The notes under the pieces are model-generated. The model ran no database searches. It was given only the letters and a program-made list of their open reading frames with translations, and was not told the DNA's origin. Below, piece after piece: positions 14,965-25,578 of a stretch of 64,000 nucleotides of DNA. The DNA is from a virus: IMG/VR virus record IMGVR_UViG_3300021093_000045, positions 1 to 64,000 of that record; one strand, 5' to 3'. Position 1 is the stretch's first letter; every line of letters begins with the position of its first letter. Both the position numbers and the translations under genes were made by a program.

Positions 14965-16943
14965 TGTCAGAAATAATTAATAAAACATTTAGAAATAATA
15001 CCAAAGACGTAAATTACGTCAATAGAGATTTCACATCTTTAAAACAACAGCTTATTGAGTTTACAAAACAATATTATCCGCTGTCTTATAGAGATTTCAG
15101 TGAAAGTTCTCCTGGTCAAATTTTTATTGAACAAGCCTCTTATGTTGGTGATGTTTTATCTTATTATACCGATCAACAATTTTTGGAAAGTTTTATTCAA
15201 TTTGCGGTAGATCGTAGAAACATCATAAACCTAGCTAAGTTTTTGGGTTATAAACCAAAAGTTTCTTCCGCATCAACTGCGGATGTTGATATTTTTCAAC
15301 TTATACCATCTATACAAACTCTAGACAATAAGTTTATACCGGATGAAAGATATGCTCTTATATTAAGACCATTTACACAACTTACTAGTTTAAGTGGTAT
15401 AAACTTTATCGTAGAAGAAAGCATAGATTTTACACAAGACACTTTATTTTCACCAAGAGAAATCAGTGTGTTCAATAGAGACGTATCAGGTGCTCCTCAA
15501 TTCTTTTTATTAAAGAAATCAAGCAAGGCTTATTCTGGTACTATCGTTACCAAACAAGTAAGTGTTGACGCTGCTACTCCATTTTTAACTTTGAAATTAG
15601 ATGAAACAAATGTTCTTAAAGTTATAAGTATTGTAGATAGTAATAACAACAATTATTATGAAGTAGACTATTTGGCACAAGATACAATTCCATTAAAAGT
15701 AGATAATGTTCCACTTACTAATCAAACATTGTCTAAGTACAGAGGTGAAACACCAAAAATTTTAAAGTATTTAAGAACCGAAAAAAGATTTGTAACAACT
15801 ATTGATGAAAGTAATTATACATATTTGCAGTTTGGTGCAAATACTGAAAATTTTCAAAATACAATTGTAATTCCTAATCCAACTAACGTTGGTGTTGCTT
15901 TATCAAACTTGAAGAATTTAAACATAAGTTTGGATGGAACAAACGTATTGAAGAGTAATTCGTATGGTGTATCACCATCGAATACAACGTTGACAATAAC
16001 ATATATTATTGGTGGTGGAGTCAATTCAAATGTTAATTCTGGTGATATAAGTAAGATATCATCTACATCATTTCAAAATGATACAACTGGTTTAACAGAT
16101 AGTGAAATTAATCTTCTTAGAAGTGTTCAAAACTCACTAAGAGTCAATAATGAAGAAGCTTCAACTGGTGGTGATGATGCTGAAACCGATGAAGAAATAA
16201 GACAAAATGCTATACTAAACTTTTCAGCACAGAACAGAATGGTAACTCAAGATGATTTCTTATTGAGGATATATGCATTACCGCCGGATTTGGGTAATAT
16301 TGCTAAAGCATATGTACAAAATAATTTAACTCAACAAGTAACTTATAATGGATTGGTATCTGGTTTGACAACAATAGATAATAATTTGAGTTTAAATTTA
16401 AACCCTATTAATCCACTAGATCGTAGAAAATTCTTAGAATCTAATAATCCATTTACAAATAATTTGTATTTGTTGGGTTATGATACAAACAGAAATTTAA
16501 CAGTTGTAAATGCGGCCACTTTGCAAAACTTGGTTACGTATATAAACAACTACAGGATTTTGACTGATAAGATTAACATAATTGATGGATTCATTATAAA
16601 CATAGGTATAGATTTTAAGATTTCAGTATTTCAAGGATTTAATAAACGTGAAGTATTGAATAATTGTATTGAATCCGTTAAATTATTTTTTGATATTGAC
16701 AAATGGAGTTTTAATCAACCAATCAATTTGAGCCAATTAAATTTTGAAATAATGAAGATTGAAGGAGTACAATCTGTAACAGATATCAAAATTAAAAATT
16801 TAACTATTGACGATGGAAATTATTCTCCAGTGGCTTATAATATTAGTATAGCTACGCAAAATAACATAGTATATCCATCGAAAGATCCATCAGTATTCGA
16901 AGTAAAATTTCCAAATTTAGACATTAAAGGATTAGTAGTATAA
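14964..16943 (+). CDS. gp6: Baseplate wedge protein, gp6-like (baseplate J)
   Basis: A 659-residue protein, about the size of T4 gp6 (660). The N-terminus NYVNRDFTSLKQQLIEFTKQ with SPGQIFIEQASYVGDVLSYY is characteristic. A baseplate-J type core includes DAETDEEIRQNAILNFSAQNR followed by MVTQDDFLLRIYALP. Gp6 dimers form the iris-like ring around the hub. Directly follows gp25. Confidence 0.93.
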   Translation: MSEIINKTFRNNTKDVNYVNRDFTSLKQQLIEFTKQYYPLSYRDFSESSPGQIFIEQASYVGDVLSYYTDQQFLESFIQFAVDRRNIINLAKFLGYKPKVSSASTADVDIFQLIPSIQTLDNKFIPDERYALILRPFTQLTSLSGINFIVEESIDFTQDTLFSPREISVFNRDVSGAPQFFLLKKSSKAYSGTIVTKQVSVDAATPFLTLKLDETNVLKVISIVDSNNNNYYEVDYLAQDTIPLKVDNVPLTNQTLSKYRGETPKILKYLRTEKRFVTTIDESNYTYLQFGANTENFQNTIVIPNPTNVGVALSNLKNLNISLDGTNVLKSNSYGVSPSNTTLTITYIIGGGVNSNVNSGDISKISSTSFQNDTTGLTDSEINLLRSVQNSLRVNNEEASTGGDDAETDEEIRQNAILNFSAQNRMVTQDDFLLRIYALPPDLGNIAKAYVQNNLTQQVTYNGLVSGLTTIDNNLSLNLNPINPLDRRKFLESNNPFTNNLYLLGYDTNRNLTVVNAATLQNLVTYINNYRILTDKINIIDGFIINIGIDFKISVFQGFNKREVLNNCIESVKLFFDIDKWSFNQPINLSQLNFEIMKIEGVQSVTDIKIKNLTIDDGNYSPVAYNISIATQNNIVYPSKDPSVFEVKFPNLDIKGLVV

Positions 16944-16944
16944 T

Positions 16945-18840
16945 ATGCATAAATTTATATATCCAGCAAAAGATACATACATAAACAACTCATCTAAGTA
17001 TGAAAGTAAAAATTTTGGTATAGATGAAACACTAGAAATTTATGCGTCAAATAAAGGTGCTGAGACATTGTTTACCGATATAAATTGGCATACACCACCA
17101 CAAACCACACAATCATATGGTAACGAAGGATGGCTAGCATATACTACATCATCTCTTTATGTATACTCTGGCAGTATGTGGAGAAAATTTGATCTTGTAT
17201 CTGATACAATAGCTAACACGACTTTCATCGCAAATTTTACAGGTAGATTATCAAATGTAACAAGTGTTCCCAGAAAGAGATTATTTGTATCTGGTTCTGC
17301 AGGTTTTTCATCTGGATCATTCAGTGGTAGTTATAACTTTACAAATAATTATTTTTACGCTAGTGGATCTTGGACAACAGGTAGTTTTTCGGGTTCTGTA
17401 AAATCTGGTTCGAAATTTACCAAATTAAATATGGGTCCACGAAACTATATAGTTTCTCCATTGACCGCATCATTAACTGGAACAGGTAGTTTTAAGAATC
17501 TTCAAGGTATTATAAATGGCAGATCAAATACTGGTCTCCCAGTTAAAACAGGTTTTTACAGACCTGTTAGTGCTTTTAGAAGTGGATCCTTTAGTGGAAC
17601 ATTTTCATCATCTCATTTTAATGGATTTATTCAAACCATAACATCATCAACATTATATTATGCAGATGTTGTAAACTTTATTGGTTATTTTGATGGAATG
17701 TACGATGGTACATTTGCAAAACCTTCGACTGCAACGTATCTACTATATCCAGAATTTTCCAGAACTTTGGTTAAATTCGATTTGACACAATTAAGCCAAT
17801 CAATCGCATCGAATCAAATTTCAAGTTCACATATCAAGTTTACATTGAACTTAAAAGCTTGTGGTGCTAGAAATCTTCCACTGGATTATAAAATATATGC
17901 GTATCCACTAAGTGCAAGTTGGGAAAATGGTAATGGTCGTTATGCAGATAATGGTAGTAAAATGGGTGCTAGTTGGGACTATAGAAACTATAGTGGAAGT
18001 GGATTGTGGTTTGGTAATTCAATATCACGCAGTTACGAAAAAATAGATTATTTGTTAACTTCATCATATGCTACTGCAAGTTTTAAAAATCAAGGCGGAA
18101 CTTGGTATTATGATGTGCCACAATCATATAATAACAAATCTAAATGGATATGTAGCTCTTCATTTTTTCCAGGTTTAAGTGGATCTAGCCTGATTGCAAG
18201 TCAATCATTTACATTTGGTGCTCAAAGTGATATAAGTATGGATATCACAACCATGGTAAGATCTTGGTTATGCGGTTGTGTACCTAATAATGGATTAATA
18301 TTGATTACATCATTAGAACTTAGTACACCACCTTTAGATTATACCGATGGATTATTACAATTCTTCAGTAAAGAATCAAATACTATATATTCTCCATACC
18401 TAGACGTAGCATGGGATGATGTAGTATTTAATACAGGTAGTCTAGCTCCATTAACCGGATCCACTGAAAATTTAATCAATATTCAGTATTTAAAACAAGC
18501 ATATAAGGCTGGTAGTATTCCAAAAGTTTTTGTATTTGGTAGGGATAAATATCCACTTAAATCTTTTAGCAAAGCATATCAACAACCTGTTATGGTTACT
18601 CCAAAGTATTTGCCAACATCATCATATTACATGATTAAGGATGCTGAATCGGAAGAAGTACTCATCAATTTTGATAGATATACTAAATTGAGTTGTGATG
18701 CAAATTTAGGCAATTATTTTATAATTGATACTTCAGGATTACCCCAAGAAAGATATTTCAAAATACTTATTAAAGTAGAATATGATGATGGTACCGTCGA
18801 CATAACGGATACTGGCAAAATATTTAAGATTGTAAGATGA
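16945..18840 (+). CDS. Baseplate/fibre protein with DNRLRE-like region
   Basis: A 631-residue protein beginning MHKFIYPAKDTYINNSSK, which resembles the start of a DNRLRE-type beta domain. Middle regions carry SGSFSG motifs (about residues 120-220). The part around 300-420 (YKIYAYPLSASWENGNGRYA, then SMDITTMVRSWLCG) also fits a DNRLRE-like domain. It occupies the place of T4 gp7 after gp6, but I see no sequence similarity to gp7. Likely an outer baseplate or fibre-attachment protein. Joined to gp6 by TAATATG. Confidence 0.65.
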   Translation: MHKFIYPAKDTYINNSSKYESKNFGIDETLEIYASNKGAETLFTDINWHTPPQTTQSYGNEGWLAYTTSSLYVYSGSMWRKFDLVSDTIANTTFIANFTGRLSNVTSVPRKRLFVSGSAGFSSGSFSGSYNFTNNYFYASGSWTTGSFSGSVKSGSKFTKLNMGPRNYIVSPLTASLTGTGSFKNLQGIINGRSNTGLPVKTGFYRPVSAFRSGSFSGTFSSSHFNGFIQTITSSTLYYADVVNFIGYFDGMYDGTFAKPSTATYLLYPEFSRTLVKFDLTQLSQSIASNQISSSHIKFTLNLKACGARNLPLDYKIYAYPLSASWENGNGRYADNGSKMGASWDYRNYSGSGLWFGNSISRSYEKIDYLLTSSYATASFKNQGGTWYYDVPQSYNNKSKWICSSSFFPGLSGSSLIASQSFTFGAQSDISMDITTMVRSWLCGCVPNNGLILITSLELSTPPLDYTDGLLQFFSKESNTIYSPYLDVAWDDVVFNTGSLAPLTGSTENLINIQYLKQAYKAGSIPKVFVFGRDKYPLKSFSKAYQQPVMVTPKYLPTSSYYMIKDAESEEVLINFDRYTKLSCDANLGNYFIIDTSGLPQERYFKILIKVEYDDGTVDITDTGKIFKIVR

Positions 18841-18841
18841 T

Positions 18842-19315
18842 ATGGCAAATATACCATTAGTTTATAACGTATCTTTAGTAGATATTCAAAAATTTAAAGA
18901 TTTTGGGACATTCGCCAATAACTTTGATGAGTTTGGAAATCTAAAACAAGTGTATTCTGTTAGTCAATCGGTAAGTGGTAGTTTAAATTACGTAAATCTT
19001 CCTTTGAAAGCATTTGTGTATAATGAATCAAAAATTGAAGATACAAATACATTAGATTTTACAGAATTACAAACTCCTGCCGCCGCTGATAATAGAAATA
19101 TCAATACGGTAATAGAAGAATATAATAAAGCCATAGCTGAAAATCGTATTTTGAACGAAACTATAAATGAATTGGTTACAAAATATGAAGATAGTGATGA
19201 TAAACAAGTTATTGCTGCTATGAAAAGCGAAATTATTAATCTTAGAATCGAACTGGGACAGGGGAATGCAGCGTCTGATTTTGGAGATGACTTCCCGTTT
19301 TTACCACTAATATAA
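18842..19315 (+). CDS. Baseplate-operon coiled-coil protein
   Basis: A 157-residue protein. The N-terminal half is beta-rich (LVYNVSLVDIQKFKDFGTFA). The second half (about 85-145) is a coiled coil (IEEYNKAIAENRILNETINE). A fold plus coil of this size would suit a trimeric or dimeric connector in the baseplate. Tightly packed between two virion genes. Family not recognised. Confidence 0.65.
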   Translation: MANIPLVYNVSLVDIQKFKDFGTFANNFDEFGNLKQVYSVSQSVSGSLNYVNLPLKAFVYNESKIEDTNTLDFTELQTPAAADNRNINTVIEEYNKAIAENRILNETINELVTKYEDSDDKQVIAAMKSEIINLRIELGQGNAASDFGDDFPFLPLI

Positions 19316-19316
19316 T

Positions 19317-22300
19317 ATGCCTTACAATTATTTGACAATTGATGAAAATGGATCAAATACAGGTTTAGTGAGTGCTTCGTATTTCGATACAGAACTTCAA
19401 TCTTTGTACGAACAATCATACCTGACCAATGAAATATTTTTTGGTGATTCTGATGATGATTTAGTTGAATTCAGTCTATACAATTCTGAACAAGAACCTT
19501 TAGCATTTAATAGAATTATTCCTAACGTTACGTATAATGTAATTCAGGGAGATTATTTAGATATAAATGGTCAATCAAAAAACTATAGAATTTTAAATCC
19601 TAATACAAATATTCTCAGATTTGGTGATAACATGCTGTTACACCCACAATTTGATTTGAGATTTAATGAAGTAAGTCCAGGTCTATATTATCTTTTATAT
19701 AATCCAATACGTAATATTGCGGGTAATACCAATACACGTTTGGTTATTAAAGAAATCTCACCAAGCAGAACAGAATTAAGACTTTCATTTGCATTTAATA
19801 AAAATATCAGTGAATCAAATAGATTAACCTCAATTAAAACATCAGCATTTGCTAGTAAAAAATATTTGTTCTTGCAGCTTGGAGATAATTTGAAAAAGAT
19901 CATAAATAACAATCCTCTTTCAAGCAATTTCTATATTAGAAACCAAGATTTTCAATCAAATATTATAAAGATTTGTCAAAATCTTGGGTTTAAAAGTGAA
20001 GCAGATTTGTTACAATTCATAATTGATAGTTACACTGGTTTTGATAAGGTACTTGTTTTAAATAGAAATGAAAATACAGATGTACTTTCATATCAATCAG
20101 TAAAGTTTACTGGTATTGCTGACCAATTAAAGAATTTCATTTATCAATATAACGATTTAGAATTTTCCGCTGACGAAATTCAATTGGCAATAAAAACTAT
20201 AGTAACAAAGATTTCTCAAGATAGAATTGTACAAAAAACATCATTAAATCCGATTGATTTGCAAGATGCTGTAGACTTTTTTGTACAAGTTATATATGAA
20301 GATTGGTTACAACCACAAACATCAGACTTACTAACTAACTATAGTATCAGATTTTTTGGATTATACAAAAATGCTTTGAATTTTGATAATGGAAATTTAG
20401 TAAAGATTTTATCTCACACAAGTTACTTTAATTCAATTGAGGGTGTTAATAATGTACAAATCAAATTAGATTCACCATTACCAACTGAATATAATCTCAA
20501 GACAACATGTTGGATATCTAATATTTCTATAGCACCATTATACTTTAAAGTAAACATGTATGCTGATTCGGTATCTCGTAAGGTATATTTGAATGGAGTT
20601 AATTTTTCTGTAAAAGTTCCGACAATTGCGGCATCCAATGATACATTCTCAAATATAGATCAAAACTCTTTGTTTTATGCAAAATCAAGATTAAAACAAA
20701 AGATTAATGATTTGTTGATTGATTATAATGATTTTAATAATTTTATAAATTATTCTTCTGCTGAGTTGAGAACAAAGATTGCAAAGAATAAAATTATTCA
20801 ATATGTTGGTCTAGATACTTCTAAAGAACAAGTATCTACTCGAGCAAGTAATTCAAGTCCTTCAATTTCGTCGTCTTTATCTGAAAGATTTAATGTTTTA
20901 ACTCAAGATCAAATTAACATACTAAACACATTTGATGAATATGAATCATATTTGTTCTTCAATACGTCTAGTATAGATGATAAAATTCAAGAGGGTATAT
21001 CATATGATAAAGACAACTATGATAGTTTATTAAATCAGTTGCCTGCTTATTTAAAGAATGATCCACAATCTGAAGATTATATAAAATTTACATCGATGGT
21101 TGGTCACTTTTTCGATAATATCTTAGTATACATTAAAAAGTTTCCAAGAGCTTATCCAATATCATACAATGACAGCAATGATTATCCAAAAAATTACATC
21201 GAAGAACTATTAAATTCATTTAACTGGAATTTAGATAACGTTAAATTTGAAAAGAGTGATATACGTCAACTTTTATTCAATAATACCGAATACACAGGTT
21301 CACTTTCATCTTCTTACTTTGATTATGCCAAATCTATATTAAATAGATTTACCAATAATTTAAGTGGTGTATATAAAACAAAAGGAACTGGTACGTCATA
21401 TGAATTGATTAGAAGTATATTTGGTGTGTCATCTGACTTAATACAGCCTGTAGAATATGGAAGTAGTGATGTTTTTGTAAATAGACAAGTATTCTATGAC
21501 TTTGATGATATTATATACATGTCCAAATTTACAAACAACGAGTATATAAAATTTAATTATACTGGCAGCGAATTTAAATTGGTACCTTCTGGAAATGCAT
21601 ATTCACAAAGTGCAAGTACTGGTATAACACAATCTTTTAGAGAAGTGTTTACAGGTCTATCCGCTTTAGAATTATCATTTAAATTCAAAATTAAAAATTA
21701 TGATTTTTTAGACCGTATTCCACTAATTAAGAAACAGCGAAATGGTACCGATTGGCAAATTTATGTTAAGAAGTCTATACAGAAAGAAAGTGGTCAATTA
21801 ATATTTAATTTCCAACCTTATGAATCTAATGAAGCTATTAATATAGTGTTACCAGAATTGCCTTTACTCAATGGTGACGTATATACTTTGTTATTATCAA
21901 GAGAATTAGCTCCAATCGCATTTGATATACCGGAAACTATTATCAATAGCAGTGCACTAACTCAGTCTATAACATCGTCTACGGCTGAAAAATATGCACC
22001 ATATGTGTACACATTAGCTGTTAATCAATATTATGGAAGCCAATTAAATTTTACTGCAAAAAAGACATCAACAGTATTATACGAATATAATCAGTTTTTC
22101 TCAAGCGGTAGTTATCATGTTGGTAATTTTTTAACCACAACTAAATTTGTAGGAAATATTGATAAAATCAAAGTTTATTTGGATCCTATCTCTCAAGATA
22201 ATTTTAATGAACATTCATATAATATCAATTCATTTTCTATAGATGATAAGAGTAGAGAGTATGAAAATGCTAGGTATGTTTGGAGTTTTGATACTCCTAT

Positions 22301-23759
22301 CAGCCTGTACACAACCGCATCTGGAAAGTTAGTACCAAATCAAAACCCTTATTATAAAGATTTTTTCACAGCTGTAAATTTTCCAGCACAAATTAAAAAT
22401 GTTGGTTATCCTGTATGTAAACCTATGGAAGTAACAGACTTTCCATATCAATTTGAAAAGTTGTCATTAAAACAAACTATTAATTCAAATAAATTTGGTC
22501 CAAATTATAGAAATAATAGTAAGATTAATAAAATCGATTTGAAATTGGATACTAATTTAGTTCCATCTGAGGAATCCGCATATACAACAGATGTACTTGG
22601 TGCGGACTCAAATGTTATTGGATATTATATCACTCCATATAACTACCTAAACACAAAGATTGAAGACTTTTTAGGCAAGGATGGTATTGCAAATATCATT
22701 GGCGATCCAGCATATTTAACACAACAAAGTTATCCAGAACTTAAAGTTTTGCAAAGGGAATTTGCTGCGTTAAATGAAAAGTACATATATCCACAAGAGT
22801 TTTTATCAACCTATAATTTTTACATAGATTTTTCTATTTTTGATTTTATTAAGAAAATAACTCCACAAAGAGCTACTTTAAAACGTGGTATATTATTAGA
22901 ACCATCAGTATTTGAACGTCAAAAATTCAACTATAGAAACGTTGAAGTCACCGCTTTAAATCCTGATAACGCTTTGGTCTCTTCATCTAGTTTAATAACA
23001 TTTAATAACTACGCTACACTTACATCGTCCTTAACTAATACCGAGAGTACATCAAGTTACGGAGTTTTAAGATTGCTTGAGACTAATGATATTGATATTG
23101 ATCACGATCAATATAATTATTCGATGTTTGAAATTCCATCTGAATTTGACTCTAGAGACTTTGTTTATAGTAAATATGGTAAAGATGTAGGTATAGATAA
23201 TGATGGTCCATATATCAAAGATTTAGCTAAGGTGAATGATAATCAATATTATTTGATGACAAATAATAGATTACCTTCTCTGGTAGCATTTTCGTCTAGC
23301 TTTTACAGAGTTACTCAAATTGGATCTGGATCTATAACAGGTAGTAGTATTTATAAAGATTTGTATAAAGGAGACTTAAATTCCGGATATTCAAAACGTC
23401 ACTTAAGCAAATTTGTATTTGCAGGATCTAGAACCAAATATAGGGCCGTAAGTGGTTCTATTTATAAAATTATCAATGGTGTAAAATTGGACAAAAATGC
23501 TTCTTTAACATATTATACATTTACCAAGGGTAAAAATGATTATACTCGTACCGTAAATAGAAGTGGTTTGCCGAATGGTTCATCTCCAATTATAACTATA
23601 CCTGGTTATTTATCTCTACAAGTCACTAGTAGTACTTTTACCAAATATGGTAAATTGACTGGGTCTATATCAAGTCCTCAGTCAATATTTGTACAACAAC
23701 CACTTACCGCATCGATATATACAAGTTCAAGTTTAGACACGTACATAATGAATTTATAA
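19317..23759 (+). CDS. Very large baseplate/tail protein
   Basis: A 1480-residue protein, the largest in the window. Low-complexity Asn/Ser/Tyr-rich beta domains alternate with helical parts. Residues about 560-700 (NQLPAYLKNDPQSEDYIKFT onward) look like a helical core. Later parts resemble lectin-like beta-sandwich domains (LELSFKFKIKNYDFLDRIPL). Its size, position after gp6 and lack of enzyme motifs fit a large wedge or fibre-docking component, functionally like T4 gp7 or gp10. I cannot assign it to a named family. Confidence 0.65.
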   Translation: MPYNYLTIDENGSNTGLVSASYFDTELQSLYEQSYLTNEIFFGDSDDDLVEFSLYNSEQEPLAFNRIIPNVTYNVIQGDYLDINGQSKNYRILNPNTNILRFGDNMLLHPQFDLRFNEVSPGLYYLLYNPIRNIAGNTNTRLVIKEISPSRTELRLSFAFNKNISESNRLTSIKTSAFASKKYLFLQLGDNLKKIINNNPLSSNFYIRNQDFQSNIIKICQNLGFKSEADLLQFIIDSYTGFDKVLVLNRNENTDVLSYQSVKFTGIADQLKNFIYQYNDLEFSADEIQLAIKTIVTKISQDRIVQKTSLNPIDLQDAVDFFVQVIYEDWLQPQTSDLLTNYSIRFFGLYKNALNFDNGNLVKILSHTSYFNSIEGVNNVQIKLDSPLPTEYNLKTTCWISNISIAPLYFKVNMYADSVSRKVYLNGVNFSVKVPTIAASNDTFSNIDQNSLFYAKSRLKQKINDLLIDYNDFNNFINYSSAELRTKIAKNKIIQYVGLDTSKEQVSTRASNSSPSISSSLSERFNVLTQDQINILNTFDEYESYLFFNTSSIDDKIQEGISYDKDNYDSLLNQLPAYLKNDPQSEDYIKFTSMVGHFFDNILVYIKKFPRAYPISYNDSNDYPKNYIEELLNSFNWNLDNVKFEKSDIRQLLFNNTEYTGSLSSSYFDYAKSILNRFTNNLSGVYKTKGTGTSYELIRSIFGVSSDLIQPVEYGSSDVFVNRQVFYDFDDIIYMSKFTNNEYIKFNYTGSEFKLVPSGNAYSQSASTGITQSFREVFTGLSALELSFKFKIKNYDFLDRIPLIKKQRNGTDWQIYVKKSIQKESGQLIFNFQPYESNEAINIVLPELPLLNGDVYTLLLSRELAPIAFDIPETIINSSALTQSITSSTAEKYAPYVYTLAVNQYYGSQLNFTAKKTSTVLYEYNQFFSSGSYHVGNFLTTTKFVGNIDKIKVYLDPISQDNFNEHSYNINSFSIDDKSREYENARYVWSFDTPISLYTTASGKLVPNQNPYYKDFFTAVNFPAQIKNVGYPVCKPMEVTDFPYQFEKLSLKQTINSNKFGPNYRNNSKINKIDLKLDTNLVPSEESAYTTDVLGADSNVIGYYITPYNYLNTKIEDFLGKDGIANIIGDPAYLTQQSYPELKVLQREFAALNEKYIYPQEFLSTYNFYIDFSIFDFIKKITPQRATLKRGILLEPSVFERQKFNYRNVEVTALNPDNALVSSSSLITFNNYATLTSSLTNTESTSSYGVLRLLETNDIDIDHDQYNYSMFEIPSEFDSRDFVYSKYGKDVGIDNDGPYIKDLAKVNDNQYYLMTNNRLPSLVAFSSSFYRVTQIGSGSITGSSIYKDLYKGDLNSGYSKRHLSKFVFAGSRTKYRAVSGSIYKIINGVKLDKNASLTYYTFTKGKNDYTRTVNRSGLPNGSSPIITIPGYLSLQVTSSTFTKYGKLTGSISSPQSIFVQQPLTASIYTSSSLDTYIMNL

Positions 23760-23805
23760 TTACAAATTTCGATAAAAAACTAAAACTTTGATATAATTAT
23801 TATAT

Positions 23806-24444
23806 ATGGCATATTTAGATAACAATGTTCTTACGGTAAACGCCGTTCTCACCAAGAAAGGTAGAGAAATTTTAGCAAAAACTGGTGGTTTAAATATCAC
23901 AGCATTTGCTTTATCCGACGATGAAATTGATTATACTCAATTTAATCCAAATCATCCACAAGGAAGTGCTTTTTACGATATAGCTATTCGTAATACACCA
24001 GTTATGGAACCTATTACCGACGAATCACAACTTATGAAATATAAGTTGGTCACATTGAATGATGGTGTAACAGCTGTACCTACAATCAATTTGAATATTT
24101 CCAGTATTAATGTACCAAGAGATTTTACCGGGGAAATATTGTTGAGTCCAAGTACAAATCCAACATACAATGTAACACTAGGATACACTGCAATTTTGGC
24201 AAATAAGAATGTTGGTACTTTGGTTGTTACAGAAACTAATAGTATAAATTCTACAACTGCTACAGTTCCAACATTTGCTGGAGATTTGGCATCCAATACT
24301 TCTCAAGCCGTCGTGGGTAATAAATTTAGATTTATTCCAAACGCTTCTCTTTCTAAGACTACAACCACAAATATTACATTGATTGGTAATGAAAGTGGTG
24401 GTAATACAGCAATTAATGTTACAGTAACGGTGCCAACAACTTGA
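23806..24444 (+). CDS. Virion structural protein
   Basis: A 212-residue protein. The N-terminus (VLTKKGREILAKTGGLNITA and FALSDDEIDYTQFNPNHPQG) is a pattern I associate with tail-periphery proteins of T4-like aquatic phages. The C-terminal part is Thr/Asn-rich, beta and Ig-like. It has no cysteine and little charge, like a decoration or fibre protein. The 46-bp gap ahead contains ATAATTATTATAT close to the ATG. Exact role unknown. Confidence 0.65.
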   Translation: MAYLDNNVLTVNAVLTKKGREILAKTGGLNITAFALSDDEIDYTQFNPNHPQGSAFYDIAIRNTPVMEPITDESQLMKYKLVTLNDGVTAVPTINLNISSINVPRDFTGEILLSPSTNPTYNVTLGYTAILANKNVGTLVVTETNSINSTTATVPTFAGDLASNTSQAVVGNKFRFIPNASLSKTTTTNITLIGNESGGNTAINVTVTVPTT

Positions 24445-24450
24445 TAAATT

Positions 24451-25548
24451 ATGATATTCAGTCAATTTACAAACGATGATATAGTAGCAGGTAGAATTAA
24501 CCAAGTCTCATCTGGTATGTTCGGAACAGGCGATTTACAAGTTAGTCAATCGCTATTTACTACATCATCAACACAAGGTCGTCAGTTAACTGGCTCGACA
24601 CCATACGATGTAAAAAATGGCCAGTATTATGTGGATGTTTATTATGACTCCGAACAATATTTTTCAGTTGCTTATGGAGATTATGCTAATAGTGGTAGTT
24701 CAAAATTCAGTTGGCCAGGCAATGCCGTCCCAGTATTAACTAACGAAACAAAAGTTATTTATACTCAATATAAGAATACACTATTACAACCAGGTGATTC
24801 ACTATTTAGTTTTGCATCTGGTAGCGTAGATAATCCAGTTGATAGTGAAGCAATTTTTGCTGTTAACTATTCGGCTGATAAGTTTAAAGATCAAATCGAT
24901 CCGGGTCAAATTCAATTTAATTTAAGTGGTGCAAATGGCGTTTATTCGTATATCGACGATTCACAAGTTGTAAATAAATCACTCGGCGTATATAATCTTA
25001 TTTCAGGATCAGTTATCAATGGCCTACCAACTCCTTATTTGAAAAATAATAGTCCTGTTTATGAAGGTATTGGGTTGTTTTATCCAACCAATGGTATTGT
25101 TATATTTAATGCATTAACACTACAAACAAGAGTTGGTGTAATCACAACATTTAATAGAACAATTGCTTCAGGTACAAATGAATATTCAACCCAAGTTCTG
25201 GGTAATTGGAGAGTTTGGACAAGAGACTTTTTTAAATCACTTAAAGGTACTAACAAATTAATGAGTGTAAGAAAGAGTGAATTTGTTCCATCATCAAACT
25301 ACTTCGTTCGTATTAAAAATAGACAATTTAACTATAGTAATAATCCAACATTTGTGTCTGATGGCACAGATGGACTTACCAAAGGTACTATTATTTATCA
25401 AGATTTAATAAATAATCCTCGTACATATATCACTTCGGTTGGACTATACAATGTAAACAATGAATTACTAGCAATTGGTAAGCTAAGTAAACCAACACAA
25501 AAATCATTTGATAATGAATTGTTGATTAAAGTAAGAATTGACTTTTAA
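24451..25548 (+). CDS. Virion protein, module family member 1
   Basis: A 365-residue virion-type protein. Its N-terminus (MIFSQFTNDDIVAG) and middle (GDSLFSFASG ... IDPGQIQFNLSGANGVYSYI) match the next gene (25579). Its last 45 residues (YITSVGLYNVNNELLAIGKL) match the C-terminus of the propeller protein at 29521 (YITQVGLYNGADLVAIAKLA). The three proteins therefore share swapped modules and probably attach to the same part of the tail or baseplate. The C-terminal module is the likely docking or assembly domain. Confidence 0.7.
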   Translation: MIFSQFTNDDIVAGRINQVSSGMFGTGDLQVSQSLFTTSSTQGRQLTGSTPYDVKNGQYYVDVYYDSEQYFSVAYGDYANSGSSKFSWPGNAVPVLTNETKVIYTQYKNTLLQPGDSLFSFASGSVDNPVDSEAIFAVNYSADKFKDQIDPGQIQFNLSGANGVYSYIDDSQVVNKSLGVYNLISGSVINGLPTPYLKNNSPVYEGIGLFYPTNGIVIFNALTLQTRVGVITTFNRTIASGTNEYSTQVLGNWRVWTRDFFKSLKGTNKLMSVRKSEFVPSSNYFVRIKNRQFNYSNNPTFVSDGTDGLTKGTIIYQDLINNPRTYITSVGLYNVNNELLAIGKLSKPTQKSFDNELLIKVRIDF

Positions 25549-25565
25549 TTATCAATAAATCCTCC

Positions 25566-25573
25566 TATTTATA
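25566..25573 (+). promoter_or_regulatory. TATTTATA start-proximal box
   Basis: The box ends 5 nt before the ATG at 25579, in a 30-bp gap. Confidence 0.55.
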
Positions 25574-25578
25574 TTGGG

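Noticed and set aside
14964-23759. Assigning the 631- and 1480-residue proteins as gp7 and gp8
   Set aside because: Gene order alone suggests this; I see no sequence features of either T4 protein, so neutral names are used.
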